Positions 50,817 through 59,761 are shown, numbered from the stretch's first letter. The stretch is DNA of 64,000 bases from Novosphingobium sediminicola (GCF_014196525.1 NZ_JACIDX010000015.1:62001-126000); one strand, 5' to 3'. The notes: generated by a model from the letters alone, not told the origin. Made by a program: numbers and translations.

Positions 50817-52568
50817 TTACTCCTCGCCGGATGGCCGCACGATCATCATGCCGCGCGCGGCGCGGATATCGCCCGCCTCGATCTGGATCTTCAAGCGCTC
50901 GCGGTCATTGGCGCGATACATTTCCTCGGCGCGGTTGATCGCCTCGATGCTGACCCCGCTGTCCTCCAGCGCCAGACGCGCCATCCTGACCGCCGATTCC
51001 ATCACCTCGCGCACGATCCGCGAGGCGGGCGATTTCTTCAACCGGATCACCGCGCGCCGGTCATAGGCACGCACATAGATGCTGGCCTCGGGGAAAGCGT
51101 GGTGGACGGCCTCGACCATATCGGCGGTCAATTGATCGCCATCCATGCAGAACAGGATCATGCTGGCATCCTCGGCCCCGGCCAGACGCAACAGATCGAG
51201 CCGCGTGCCGTCGCCGAAATAGACCTTGGCGCCAAAGCTGCTGGCGACGTCGATCATCTCGATATCGGTGTCGATCATGGTCACCGAAATGTCGCTGGCG
51301 TTCAGCATCTGGGCCACGCTTTGGCCAAAGCGGCCATAGCCCACGACGATGGCGGTGGCGCGGTCGGCGTTTTCCGGCCCTGCACGCTCACCCTGCGCCA
51401 TGGCAGGCTCTTCGCGCATACGCTTGGTGGCCTTCATCAGGAAAGGCGTGGTGGCCATCGAGACGGTGACGATCGCGCCGAACAGGCTGGCCGCCTCGGG
51501 CGCGATCAGCAGCGCATGCTGGGCCTGCGTAAACAGCACGAAGCCGAATTCGCCGCCCTGGCTGAGCAACATGCCCAGCGCCAGAGCGCCGCGCCATTTC
51601 ATGCCGAACATCTTGCCGATGCCAAAGATCACCAGCGTTTTGATCGCCACCAGCCCCAGCGCCATGCCGAGGACGAAAAAGGGCCTTTCGGCAATAGTGT
51701 GCAGGTCGAGCATCATGCCCACCGCCAGAAAGAACAGGCCAAGCAGGATCGAGCGGAACGGCTCGACATCGGCCTCCAACTCATGCCGATAGGGCGAATC
51801 CGCCAGCATCACGCCCGCGATAAACGCCCCCAGCGCGGTGGAAAGCCCCAGCAATTCCATCACCGCCGCGCTGGCCATCACCGTGAAGAGTGCGGCGACA
51901 ATGAACATCTCCCGCTCGCCCAGATTGCCGATCAGGCGGAACAGCGGGCGGATCAGGTAGCGCCCGGCAAGGATCAGCCCCGCAATCGCCAGCACCGTAT
52001 ACAGCCCCAATTGCCAGCCCGGAGGCCCGTTGGCGTCGGCCGGATTACGGCTCATCGTGGCGATGATGGTGATCATCGGGATGATCGAAAGATCCTGAAA
52101 CAGCAGGATGGCAAAAGTCCGCTCGCCAAACGGGGTGCGCAGACGGCCCGCCGCCTGAAGCATCGGCAAGACCTGCGCGGTCGAGGACAGCGCCAGCGGC
52201 ATGCCCAGCGCCAGCGCCGCCATGGGCGAGAGCATCGTGGCCACATAGATAAAGCCCGCCAGCGCCGCCCCGCAGGCCACCACCTGTATCGCGCCAAGGC
52301 CCAGAATATCGCGCCGCATCTTCCACAGGCGCGCCGGGTTCAATTCCAGCCCGACCAGAAACAGCAGCAGCGTGATGCCCAGTTCGGCAAAGCCCATCTT
52401 CTGCTCTGCCTCGCCCACAAGGCCCAGCACATGCGGCCCCACCACCGCGCCTGCCAGCAGATAGCCCAAGGTGGCCCCCAGCCCCAGCCGCCGGAACACC
52501 AGCACAAAGACCATGGCAAAACCCAGCAGCAGGAAACCGTCATGCAGCAGGGACGAGCTATTTTCCAT
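50817..52568 (-). CDS. KefB/KefC-type CPA2 cation:proton antiporter with RCK domain
   Basis: 583 aa. An N-terminal 12-13 helix CPA2 exchanger core (LLLFLVGLELNPARLWKMR, LALSSTAQVLPML, LGAFIAGVMLADSPYRHELE) is followed by a cytosolic RCK_N domain with the Rossmann motif VVGYGRFGQSVAQML and VYFGDGTRLDLLRLAGAE. These proteins extrude K+ (or Na+) in exchange for protons and, in KefC, are gated by glutathione adducts. No KefF/KefG-type ancillary oxidoreductase is adjacent. A long acidic tail ends in IRPSGEE-like MMIVRPSGEE. Confidence 0.9.
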   Translation of the reverse strand: MENSSSLLHDGFLLLGFAMVFVLVFRRLGLGATLGYLLAGAVVGPHVLGLVGEAEQKMGFAELGITLLLFLVGLELNPARLWKMRRDILGLGAIQVVACGAALAGFIYVATMLSPMAALALGMPLALSSTAQVLPMLQAAGRLRTPFGERTFAILLFQDLSIIPMITIIATMSRNPADANGPPGWQLGLYTVLAIAGLILAGRYLIRPLFRLIGNLGEREMFIVAALFTVMASAAVMELLGLSTALGAFIAGVMLADSPYRHELEADVEPFRSILLGLFFLAVGMMLDLHTIAERPFFVLGMALGLVAIKTLVIFGIGKMFGMKWRGALALGMLLSQGGEFGFVLFTQAQHALLIAPEAASLFGAIVTVSMATTPFLMKATKRMREEPAMAQGERAGPENADRATAIVVGYGRFGQSVAQMLNASDISVTMIDTDIEMIDVASSFGAKVYFGDGTRLDLLRLAGAEDASMILFCMDGDQLTADMVEAVHHAFPEASIYVRAYDRRAVIRLKKSPASRIVREVMESAVRMARLALEDSGVSIEAINRAEEMYRANDRERLKIQIEAGDIRAARGMMIVRPSGEE

Positions 52569-52721
52569 GAATTAACCGAGCTTTCGACTAGAGTTTGTTG
52601 CCTTGTGGCACATCCGCCCGGCGCCTGCCACCCCGACGGGGATGACAAGCGGCAATGCTTGGGCTAGGCCAATTACGGATCAGGCACGGGATCGCCCTGA
52701 CCCGCGGGAGTTGCAAGCAAG

Positions 52722-53369
52722 GTGACGCAAGACAAGCCAGTCCTATCCAAGCGCCAGTTGACCGCGCTGCGCACGCGCGAAGATATTCTCGAGGTTGCGG
52801 GCCACGAATTTTCCGAAAAAGGGCTGGCAGGCGCACGCATCGACGAGATCGCGGAAAAGACGCAGACCTCCAAGCGGATGATCTATTACCATTTCGGCAG
52901 CAAGGACGGGCTGTATCAGGCGGTGCTGCAACGCGCCTATGAAACGATCCGTAATCAGGAACAGGCCGCGCGGTTTGAGGATCTCTCGCCCGAACAGGCT
53001 TTGCGCGCGATCATCGGGCACAATTTCGACTATCACTTTGAGCATCCCGATTTCGTTCGTCTGGTCATGAATGAAAACGTTCACAAGGGCGAGCATATCG
53101 CCCAGATCCCCGGCATGCAGGAACGCAACCGCACCGTGATCGCGGCGCTGGGCGCGATCCTGAAAAAGGGCGTGGATCAGGGCGTGTTTCGCGAAGGGAT
53201 CGACCCGGTCGATCTGCATATGACGATTTCGGCGCTGTCCTTCTACAACGTATCCAACCGGTACACATTCCGCCAAAACTTCGGCGTGGACTTTGCCGAA
53301 TCCGCACAAAAGGCAAGGCGCCGGGTGCAGATCATCGATTGCGTTCTGCGCTGGGTAAAGGCCGGATAA
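52722..53369 (+). CDS. TetR-family regulator, probable controller of the hydroaromatic regulon
   Basis: 215 aa. The TetR N-terminal domain (residues 17-65) has DILEVAGHEFSEKGLAGARIDEIAEKTQTSKRMIYYHFGSKDGLY with the typical IYYHFGSK; the C-terminal domain (FDYHFEHPDFVRLVMNEN, MQERNRTVIAALGAI) resembles TetR_C_17-like ligand domains of aromatic-compound regulators. GTG start at 52722. The gene ends 61 bases before a 20-bp palindrome that recurs at two other promoters of the quinate gene set, so it is the best candidate for the repressor. No copy of the site precedes its own gene. Confidence 0.87.
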   Translation: MTQDKPVLSKRQLTALRTREDILEVAGHEFSEKGLAGARIDEIAEKTQTSKRMIYYHFGSKDGLYQAVLQRAYETIRNQEQAARFEDLSPEQALRAIIGHNFDYHFEHPDFVRLVMNENVHKGEHIAQIPGMQERNRTVIAALGAILKKGVDQGVFREGIDPVDLHMTISALSFYNVSNRYTFRQNFGVDFAESAQKARRRVQIIDCVLRWVKAG

Positions 53370-53430
53370 AGGCGATTATCCACGCCTGATACAATTTGTG
53401 CCAAGCGCCCCGTTGCGCCCTCGCGACTGA

Positions 53431-53450
53431 TGTGTACTATCTGGTTCACA
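53431..53450. promoter_or_regulatory. TetR-type operator, site A
   Basis: TGTGTAC-TATCTG-GTTCACA, 23 bases before the alpha/beta hydrolase start. Shares 14 of 14 half-site positions (allowing R/Y) with sites at 57909 and 59742. Confidence 0.65.
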
Positions 53451-53472
53451 TAACACAGTCTGAGAGGGCCTC

Positions 53473-54483
53473 ATGAGCAAATATCTTCTTACTCTGGCGC
53501 TGGCCATGGCGCTGCCGGGCGCGGCGCAAGCAGGGGCAGCAAAAGCCGCCCCGCGCGTTTTCCCCGTGGCGGCCCAGCCGGTGCTGGAAGATCACTATCC
53601 GGTGCATGTCACCCAATGGCCCGGTGGCGTGACCAGCCTTGCCGATGTCACCTATTCAACCATCCCCGGCTATCGCCCGATGATCGTCGATATCTATATG
53701 CCGCCCAAGAGCGCGGGGCCAAAGCCGCTGGTGCTCTATATCCATGGCGGCGGCTGGGTGGCGGGACATACGCGCCATTCCGGGGCGCTGGCCGATTTCC
53801 CCGCCGCGCTGGCGCGTCTGGCGAGCGAAGGCTTTGTGGTGGCCAGCCTCGAATATCGCCTCGCCGCCGAAGCGCCCTTCCCTGCGCAGGTGCAGGACGC
53901 CCGCGCGGCGCTGCGCTTCCTCAAGGGCAATGCGACACGCTTTGGCATCGACCCCACCCGCACCGGCATCTGGGGCGGATCGGCGGGCGGCCACCTCTCG
54001 GCGCTGACGGCGCTCAGCTGCGGTGACGCCTCGCTTGACGCCCCCGGTACCAAAGCCGCGCCGGGCAGCGAATGCGTGCAGGCCGCCGCGATCTGGTACG
54101 GCGTGTTCGATTTCGCCGCCCTTTCCGCAGGCCGCCCCGGCGGACAGGATGGCGCGGCGGGCAAGCTGCTGGGCTGCGATGGCCCCTGCACAGCGGAAAA
54201 ATTCGCCGCCGCCAGCCCCAACACCTATATTGACGCCAAAGACCCGCCCTTCCTGCTGATCCACGGCGTCGAGGACAAGACCGTCCCCGTCGCCCAATCG
54301 CATCTGGCCGAGGAGAAGCTGAAAGCCGCGGGCGTGCCGGTGGAAAGCATCTATATCGAGGGCGTCGATCACAGCTTCATTGGCAAGACCCCCGAGCAGA
54401 CCCGCGAAGCCAGCCTGCGCGCGATGAACGCCACGTTCGACTTCCTCCACGCCCGCCTCGACAAGAAGAGCCCGGCGAAATGA
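53473..54483 (+). CDS. Exported alpha/beta hydrolase (BD-FAE/acetylesterase type)
   Basis: 336 aa with a signal peptide (MSKYLLTLALAMALPGAAQAGA). Hormone-sensitive-lipase-like fold: oxyanion HGGGWVAG, nucleophile Ser in WGGSAGGHLS, acid Asp in GVEDKTVP and His in GVDHSFIG. Periplasmic esterase; because it shares the operator of the quinate genes, a plausible substrate is an ester of quinate or shikimate such as chlorogenate, but this is inferred from context. GAGAGG lies upstream of the ATG. Its stop overlaps the start of a small cytochrome c gene (ATGA). Confidence 0.87.
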   Translation: MSKYLLTLALAMALPGAAQAGAAKAAPRVFPVAAQPVLEDHYPVHVTQWPGGVTSLADVTYSTIPGYRPMIVDIYMPPKSAGPKPLVLYIHGGGWVAGHTRHSGALADFPAALARLASEGFVVASLEYRLAAEAPFPAQVQDARAALRFLKGNATRFGIDPTRTGIWGGSAGGHLSALTALSCGDASLDAPGTKAAPGSECVQAAAIWYGVFDFAALSAGRPGGQDGAAGKLLGCDGPCTAEKFAAASPNTYIDAKDPPFLLIHGVEDKTVPVAQSHLAEEKLKAAGVPVESIYIEGVDHSFIGKTPEQTREASLRAMNATFDFLHARLDKKSPAK

Positions 54484-54764
54484 AGCCTGTATGGATGGTG
54501 TTGCCTGCGCTGGCAGCGCTGTTGGGAGGCGGGCTGAGGGCGCAGGACACCGCGCCCTCCTTCCCCGCCGGAGAGGGACAGGCCGCCGTGCAGACCGCCT
54601 GCGCCGCATGTCACCCGCCTGCCATCGTCGCCGGCAAGCGCTATGATGCCGACAAATGGGCCGAGGTGGTCGATCAGATGATCGGCAAGGGCGCCAAGGT
54701 GTCCGACGCCGATTATGATGTGATCGTGGCCTATCTGGCGCGGAATTATGGGGTGGGGAAGTGA
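54480..54764 (+). CDS. Small exported c-type cytochrome
   Basis: 94 aa: signal peptide (MKPVWMVLPALAALLGGGLRAQ), then a single haem-binding CAACH motif in QTACAACHPPAIVAGKRYD and a C-terminal ADYDVIVAYLARNYG that has the usual last helix. Met ligands may be in DQMIGKG. It is coupled to the preceding esterase gene by ATGA. In this context it is a natural electron acceptor for the PQQ dehydrogenase encoded 1.1 kb further on and controlled by the same operator type. Confidence 0.85.
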   Translation: MKPVWMVLPALAALLGGGLRAQDTAPSFPAGEGQAAVQTACAACHPPAIVAGKRYDADKWAEVVDQMIGKGAKVSDADYDVIVAYLARNYGVGK

Positions 54765-54781
54765 GGTTTTAAGGGATAGGT

Positions 54782-54986
54782 GCGAGGGTCTAGACCCTCG
54801 CGCTCCCGTTAATGTCTTCGTTGCGCCACGGGTTCGGCCAATGGGTGTCGGACGCTGCTTCAGAAAATTAAAAGCCTGCGGTGCCCATAGATAGCGCCGC
54901 AGGCTTTCATTCATGACACATGAGCGCATCTCCGCAAACCCAGCGGCACCCCATTAACGGGATTGCAAAGGGCCCCCGCCCTTTGC
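54782..54986. repeat. REPIN-like doublet of inverted REP-type palindromes
   Basis: Two mirrored units: hairpin GCGAGGGTCTAGACCCTCGC (54782-54801), 2 bases, then TCCCGTTAATG (54804-54814); and CATTAACGGGA (54952-54962), 2 bases, then hairpin GCAAAGGGC-CCCC-GCCCTTTGC (54965-54986). The two 11-mers are exact complements. An additional hairpin AAAGCCTGCGG (54871-54881, pairing with 54897-54907) lies in the middle. The element fills the gap between convergent genes and may also stop transcription. Confidence 0.6.
54871..54907. terminator. Hairpin within the convergent gap after the cytochrome c gene
   Basis: AAAGCCTGCGG and CCGCAGGCTTT pair perfectly with a 15-base loop, with an A-run upstream and TTT at the end; probable bidirectional terminator for the esterase-cytochrome and ThuA-PQQ dehydrogenase operons. 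Confidence 0.6.
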
Positions 54987-55011
54987 CCGCCGGAGGCATA
55001 AATCCCCCCGC

Positions 55012-55923
55012 TCACTTCATCCCATGCGGCACCGGCTTGTCCCCCCCATTCACCGCCCACTTCACCGCCTCCAAAACCATCGTGCGGATGCGCGGATCGT
55101 CCCAACTGGCGTCTGTGTGCCCTAACCCGGAATAGAACACGCGGCCCTGCCCATAGGATTTGATCCAAGCCACCGGAAAATCGCCATCCTTGCGATGGAC
55201 CATGGGCGCGGCCATGTTGACGCTGCTGGTGTCGATGCGGGCCAACACATCCACCTTATCGCGCGAATAGGGATTGGGCAGCATCTGATAATGCTCGTCT
55301 TTCAGCGCCATGCCGGTCTTGAAAGCCTTCATTGCCGGAAATCCCGGCCGCTCGACGATGATCTTGGCGTCAGAAATCATCCATGGGTGATTGTCGAAAA
55401 CCCCGCCCAGCATCTCGCCATATTCGGGCCAGTTGGTGGCTGTGGCCGTGGCGGTGTGGATGCCGATGAAACCCTTGCCATCCTTGGCCACGTAATCGAG
55501 CAGGTCCTGCTTTTGCTGCGGTGAAAGCGTGGTGTCGCCATTGGTGTAGAACAGCACCGCGTCGAAATAGTCGAGGTTCTTGCCCCTCGCCTGCTTCGGC
55601 CCGCCCTTGGCATAGTCGAACTTGCCCCAAGTCTCGCCCTTGGTGATCCAGTCCATGTCGGTGCGGATGAAGGTGACATAGGCCCCGCTCTCGCGCCCGA
55701 TCTGCTCAATGACCGACGCTGCATGGCTAACGGCCATATGCGCGCTCTGGTTGCCGGTCGAAAGATCGGCAATCACCAGCAGGCGCTTCTTGCCCGCATA
55801 GACATCCTGATAGCCGGGCGGCGGGGTACGCGGCGGACCATTGGGCGCAGCGGGCGGCGGCGTCTGGCCAGAGAGCATCAGCGCCAGACCGGCGCAGGCG
55901 GCAGAACGAAGCGCGATTTTCAT
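55012..55923 (-). CDS. Exported ThuA-domain protein
   Basis: 303 aa; a signal peptide (MKIALRSAACAGLALMLSGQ) and a Pro-rich linker precede a glutamine-amidotransferase-like ThuA fold (KRLLVIADLSTGNQSAHMAV, LDYFDAVLFYTNGDTTLS, GKGFIGIHTATATATNWPEYGEMLGGVFDNHPW, YGQGRVFYSGLGHTDASW). ThuA proteins take part in sugar and disaccharide (trehalose) catabolism, often with periplasmic dehydrogenases, but their chemistry is poorly defined. ATGA overlap with the PQQ dehydrogenase stop shows coupling, so it probably acts in the same periplasmic oxidation. Confidence 0.87.
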   Translation of the reverse strand: MKIALRSAACAGLALMLSGQTPPPAAPNGPPRTPPPGYQDVYAGKKRLLVIADLSTGNQSAHMAVSHAASVIEQIGRESGAYVTFIRTDMDWITKGETWGKFDYAKGGPKQARGKNLDYFDAVLFYTNGDTTLSPQQKQDLLDYVAKDGKGFIGIHTATATATNWPEYGEMLGGVFDNHPWMISDAKIIVERPGFPAMKAFKTGMALKDEHYQMLPNPYSRDKVDVLARIDTSSVNMAAPMVHRKDGDFPVAWIKSYGQGRVFYSGLGHTDASWDDPRIRTMVLEAVKWAVNGGDKPVPHGMK

Positions 55924-57887
55924 TGTCCGGCATCCTTGGGCTTAAGGGCAAAGGCTGTGATCGTGTCGGATGTCAGCGGGCTGTCGAGGAAGGTTCCCCC
56001 CGTGGCCGCGATGGCGACATATTGCCGCCCATCCCGCCCCGCATAGGTCATCGGCGTGGCATGGGCGGCGGCGTCCAGCTTTACCTCCCACACCATCTTG
56101 CCGGTCGCCGTGGCAAAGGCGCGGAAGCGGTTATCATCGGTCGCCCCCACAAAGGTCAGTCCGCCCGCCGTGGTGATCGCCCCGCCCATATTGGGCCGCC
56201 CGGTCAGTTTTTTGCCCTCTGGCGCCTCGTCGGAAATGCCCAAAGGCACCTGCCAGCGGATCTTGCCGGTGGTCATATCAACGCCCCACAGGCGCCCCCA
56301 CGGCCCCTTCTGACACAGCAGGCGCGAATTGTCGGGGCGGAACCGGCCCGAAGGCTGGCCGCGCTCAAACGGCAGAGGCCCTTTGGACGGCACCAGTTTC
56401 GTCACCTGCCCCAGATCATGCGTGTTGACCACCAAGAGGTGCTGCGCCGGATCATAAGTCGCCCCGCCCCAATTGCCCCCGCCCAGCAGGCCGGGAAAGC
56501 TGATCGTCACCTTGTTCAGATGGATCGGGGTGTAGATCGAGCCTTCGACCATCTGATTGTCGCCAATCCATTTGGCGCAGGTATCGTGCAGTTCCGGCGT
56601 CAGATCGGTGATGTCATTCTTGATGGAAAAACTGGTGCGCCCCAGCGGCGGCGTCACCAGCGGGAAAGGCTGGGTGGCCGAGGCCTTTTCGCCCGGCACA
56701 TCGCTGACCGGCACGCGGCGTTCGGCAATGGGAAAGATCGGCTTGCCCGTCTCGCGGTTCAACACGAAAAGCAGCGCGGATTTCGAGATCACCGCCACGG
56801 TGGGAACCTTGCGCCCCTTGACCGTGGCATCGAACAGCAGCGGGGCGGCCTCTAAGTCTCCATCCCAGATATCATGATGAACCACCTGAAAATGCCAGAG
56901 ATATTTTCCGGTCTTGGCGTCTGCCGCCACCAGCGACGTGCCGAACAGATTGTCCCCGGCCCTGTCTCCGCCATAGCGGTCGAAGGTGGGCGCGCCAAAG
57001 GGCATGTACACAATGCCGCGCTTCTCATCGAGGCTGAGGAAGCCCCATGCATTGACCCCGCTGCGCCCTTCCGCGCTGCCCGGCGCCCATGTGTCATAAC
57101 CCTTCTCGCCCTTGCGCGGCACGGAATGGAACGTCCAGACCAGATGACCATCGCGCGCGTCCCATGCGCGCACATCGCCCGCCGCGCCCTTGGCCGGAAA
57201 TTCCTGCACCGCGCTGCCGGTTATGATCAGGTTGCCGTAAACGATCGGCGGGCTGGTCATGCCGTAAAAGCGCGCCTCGCCGCCATTGAGGATCTCGGGC
57301 GTTTTCATTTCGACCACGCCATGCTCGCCAAACCCCTCGGCAAAGGCGCCGCTCGCCGCGTCCAGCGCGATCAGGCGGCCATCGCGCGTGCCGAACACAA
57401 TGCGCGGGGGCGTTTGCGTATCGCCTGCCCAATATTCAACGCCGCGCAGCGAAGGCTGGCCGGGGCCGGGAATAGTCGTGGCCCAGATTTCCGCGCCCGT
57501 ATCGGGATTGAGCGCCACCACGCGGCCATAAGGCGTGGACACAAACATCCGCCCATTCACGACCAACGGCGTGACTTCGGAACCGGCAAAACGGCTGCGA
57601 CGCGCGCGCGGGCCAGCAGGCGCGCCGCCCGCGGTCATATCAGGCAGGCCCTCGGCGCGGCGTTGGGCATCGGCGTTGGCGTCCGCTGTGGTTGCGGGCG
57701 TGGCGGGGCGCATGTGATAGGTCCACGCCGGGGCCAGATTGCCAGCATTGCCGGGCGTGATTTCCTTTAGCGGCGAGTGACGTTGGCCGCCCTTGTCATG
57801 GCCATAGGTGGCCCAATCGCCCGGCGCTTGCGCGAAGGCGACCCCTGACAGCAGCGCAGTCGCGATTCCGGCGAATCCCCATCGCAT
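55920..57887 (-). CDS. PQQ-dependent periplasmic dehydrogenase (quinate/shikimate or sugar type)
   Basis: 655 aa; a signal peptide (MRWGFAGIATALLSGVAFAQ) and an eight-bladed propeller with repeated W-motifs (PDTGAEIWATTIPG, DARDGHLVWTFHS, DAKTGKYLWHFQ, TGKIRWQVPLG, TGKMVWEVKLD). It resembles the soluble part of membrane glucose/quinate dehydrogenases but lacks their N-terminal membrane helices. Placed divergent from dehydroquinase and with an operator shared with quinate genes, quinate to 3-dehydroquinate is the likely reaction. GGGAG precedes ATG 57887; upstream codons are not family-like. The acceptor may be the small cytochrome c nearby. PQQ synthesis genes are not in the window. Confidence 0.85.
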   Translation of the reverse strand: MRWGFAGIATALLSGVAFAQAPGDWATYGHDKGGQRHSPLKEITPGNAGNLAPAWTYHMRPATPATTADANADAQRRAEGLPDMTAGGAPAGPRARRSRFAGSEVTPLVVNGRMFVSTPYGRVVALNPDTGAEIWATTIPGPGQPSLRGVEYWAGDTQTPPRIVFGTRDGRLIALDAASGAFAEGFGEHGVVEMKTPEILNGGEARFYGMTSPPIVYGNLIITGSAVQEFPAKGAAGDVRAWDARDGHLVWTFHSVPRKGEKGYDTWAPGSAEGRSGVNAWGFLSLDEKRGIVYMPFGAPTFDRYGGDRAGDNLFGTSLVAADAKTGKYLWHFQVVHHDIWDGDLEAAPLLFDATVKGRKVPTVAVISKSALLFVLNRETGKPIFPIAERRVPVSDVPGEKASATQPFPLVTPPLGRTSFSIKNDITDLTPELHDTCAKWIGDNQMVEGSIYTPIHLNKVTISFPGLLGGGNWGGATYDPAQHLLVVNTHDLGQVTKLVPSKGPLPFERGQPSGRFRPDNSRLLCQKGPWGRLWGVDMTTGKIRWQVPLGISDEAPEGKKLTGRPNMGGAITTAGGLTFVGATDDNRFRAFATATGKMVWEVKLDAAAHATPMTYAGRDGRQYVAIAATGGTFLDSPLTSDTITAFALKPKDAGQ

Positions 57888-57908
57888 CACATTCTCCCAG
57901 TTTTGATT

Positions 57909-57928
57909 TATGAACTGGTTCGTACATA
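57909..57928. promoter_or_regulatory. TetR-type operator, site B (divergent)
   Basis: TATGAAC-TGGTTC-GTACATA in the 100-base region between the PQQ dehydrogenase (minus) and dehydroquinase (plus); the same palindrome as sites A and C in the opposite orientation. Confidence 0.65.
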
Positions 57929-57987
57929 ATTCTTCCCATGGCAAGCGCTTTCGATTATGCCGAGGCCAAACAAGGGAGAGACATGCC

Positions 57988-58437
57988 ATGGGTGGCACGA
58001 TTCTGGTCCTCAACGGGCCGAACCTCAATTTGCTGGGCGAGCGCGAACCGCATATCTATGGCCATGAAACGCTGGCCGATGTGCAAGCGATGTGTGAGGC
58101 CGAAGTGGCCGGAACCGACTATAGAATCGACTTTCGACAAACCAATGCGGAACATGAAGCGGTCGATTGGATTCAGGCCGCGCGGCGTGGCCATGCGGGC
58201 ATTGTCTTCAACCCCGCCGCCTTCACCTATGCCGCCTATCCCATCCTCGACGCGCTCAAAATGGTCGATTGCCCGGTGGTCGAAGTCCACATCAGCAACA
58301 TCCACCGCCGCGAGGCCGAATGGCGCAGCCACTCGATCATGACGCAGGTGGTGACGGGCATCATCTCGGGCCTTGGCGTCAATGGTTACCCCCTTGGCGT
58401 GCGCCATGTGATGTGGGCGCGGGAGCGGGCGAAATGA
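57988..58437 (+). CDS. aroQ: Type II 3-dehydroquinate dehydratase
   Basis: 149 aa; interconverts 3-dehydroquinate and 3-dehydroshikimate. Motifs: LVLNGPNLNLLGEREPHIYG with the catalytic Tyr, the flexible-loop Arg in GEREP, FNPAAFTYAAYPILDAL (Asn-Pro-x-x-x-Thr), VEVHISNIHRREAEW with the essential His, and GLGVNGYPLGV. Type II enzymes are dodecamers. In a locus with a PQQ quinate dehydrogenase and a dehydroshikimate dehydratase, this copy is probably catabolic rather than the biosynthetic one. ATG 57988 follows GGGAG. It overlaps the MFS gene by ATGA. Confidence 0.95.
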   Translation: MGGTILVLNGPNLNLLGEREPHIYGHETLADVQAMCEAEVAGTDYRIDFRQTNAEHEAVDWIQAARRGHAGIVFNPAAFTYAAYPILDALKMVDCPVVEVHISNIHRREAEWRSHSIMTQVVTGIISGLGVNGYPLGVRHVMWARERAK

Positions 58438-59696
58438 AGCCGACGACCAAGCGCCTTACCGTCCTTGCGCTGATCTCCACGGCCACGCTGATCAATTATC
58501 TCGACCGTTCGGTGATGGGCGTGGCCAAGCCCGAGCTGGTCAAGGAATTGCATATCACGCCCGAGGTCATGGGCCTGATTTTCTCTGCTTTCTCATGGAC
58601 CTATGCATTGGCGCAGATTCCGGGCGGCTATGTGCTGGATCGCCTCGGCACGCGACTGACCTATGCGCTCTCGCTGGGCCTGTGGTCGGCAATGACGGCG
58701 CTGCATGGGCTGGCGACGGGCGTGGCGGGTCTGGTTTCCGCCCGCCTCGCGCTGGGTCTGGCCGAGGCGCCCTGTTTCCCCGCCAACAGCCGCGTTCTTT
58801 CGACATGGTTTCCACAAAACGAGCGCGCCAAGGCCACCGGCGTTTATACCGTGGGCGAATATATCGGGCTTGGCCTGCTGATCCCGGTGCTGGGCTGGAT
58901 GTTGGCCCATTATGGCTGGCGCTCGCTGTTTTTCGTGGTCGGCGCGCTGGGCATCGCCTTCGCTTTCCTGTTCCACCGCCTCTATCGCGAACCGCAGGAT
59001 AGCGATGCGAATCAAGCCGAAATCGACCTGATTGCGGCCGGTGGCGGCTTTTCAGGCGGTACCGCACCCATCGCTTTCAGCTGGACCAATGTCCGCCGCC
59101 TGGTCACCACGCGCCAGATCGCGGGCGCCTCGATCGGCCAGTTCTGCTCGAATTCCACCCTCGTTTTCTTCCTGACATGGTTCCCGTCCTATCTGGCCGA
59201 GGAACGCGGCATGACCTTCATCAAGTCGGGCTGGCTGGTCTCGCTGCCCTATATTGCGGCGGCGGCGGGGGTGATGCTGGGCGGCGTGTTTTCCGACTGG
59301 CTGATTCGCGCGACGGGCTCGCCCACGATTGGCCGCAAGGTGCCGATCATCGCGGGCCTCCTGCTGTGCGCCAGCATGGTTTCGGCCAATTATATGGACA
59401 GCAACAATGCCGTCATCGCCGTCATGAGTCTGGCCTTCTTCGGTCAGGGTCTGGCCGGGCTTGGCTGGACGCTTTTGTCCGATGTCGCGCCCAAGGAGAT
59501 GATGGGTTTGACGGCGGGCCTGTTCAACTTTTTCACCAATCTGGCTGGCATCATCACCCCGCTGGTGGTCGGCTTTGCCGTGGGCGCCACGGGCAGCTTT
59601 TATGGCGCGCTGGCCTATATCGGCGCGCTGGGGATCATCGGTACGCTGGCCTATCTGATCGTGCTGGGGCCGGTCGAGCGGGTGAAAATCGACTGA
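58434..59696 (+). CDS. MFS transporter, anion:cation symporter (ACS) type, probable quinate/shikimate uptake
   Basis: 420 aa, 12 helices. ACS-family features: NYLDRSVMGVAKPELVKEL in TM1, GGYVLDRLGTRLTYALSLGLWS, ARLALGLAEAPCFPANSRVLSTWFP, and GGVFSDWLIR in the second half. Family members carry hexuronates, quinate, phthalate and other organic acids with protons. It is translationally coupled to aroQ, so import of quinate, shikimate or a dehydro-derivative made in the periplasm is the likely role. A perfect 14-bp hairpin follows its stop. Confidence 0.88.
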   Translation: MKPTTKRLTVLALISTATLINYLDRSVMGVAKPELVKELHITPEVMGLIFSAFSWTYALAQIPGGYVLDRLGTRLTYALSLGLWSAMTALHGLATGVAGLVSARLALGLAEAPCFPANSRVLSTWFPQNERAKATGVYTVGEYIGLGLLIPVLGWMLAHYGWRSLFFVVGALGIAFAFLFHRLYREPQDSDANQAEIDLIAAGGGFSGGTAPIAFSWTNVRRLVTTRQIAGASIGQFCSNSTLVFFLTWFPSYLAEERGMTFIKSGWLVSLPYIAAAAGVMLGGVFSDWLIRATGSPTIGRKVPIIAGLLLCASMVSANYMDSNNAVIAVMSLAFFGQGLAGLGWTLLSDVAPKEMMGLTAGLFNFFTNLAGIITPLVVGFAVGATGSFYGALAYIGALGIIGTLAYLIVLGPVERVKID

Positions 59697-59702
59697 AGAC
59701 CG

Positions 59703-59736
59703 ATGGTGGGCGTCAAGGCCTATTGACGCCCACCAT
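59703..59736 (+). terminator. Perfect 14-bp hairpin after the ACS transporter gene
   Basis: ATGGTGGGCGTCAA and its exact complement flank GGCCTA, 7 bases after the stop codon and directly before operator C. It separates the aroQ-MFS unit from the TonB receptor unit. Confidence 0.7.
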
Positions 59737-59741
59737 TCATG

Positions 59742-59761
59742 TATGTACCAGTTAGTTCACA
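59742..59761. promoter_or_regulatory. TetR-type operator, site C
   Basis: TATGTAC-CAGTTA-GTTCACA, 34 bases before the TonB receptor start. Half-sites identical to site A except one R position. Confidence 0.65.
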
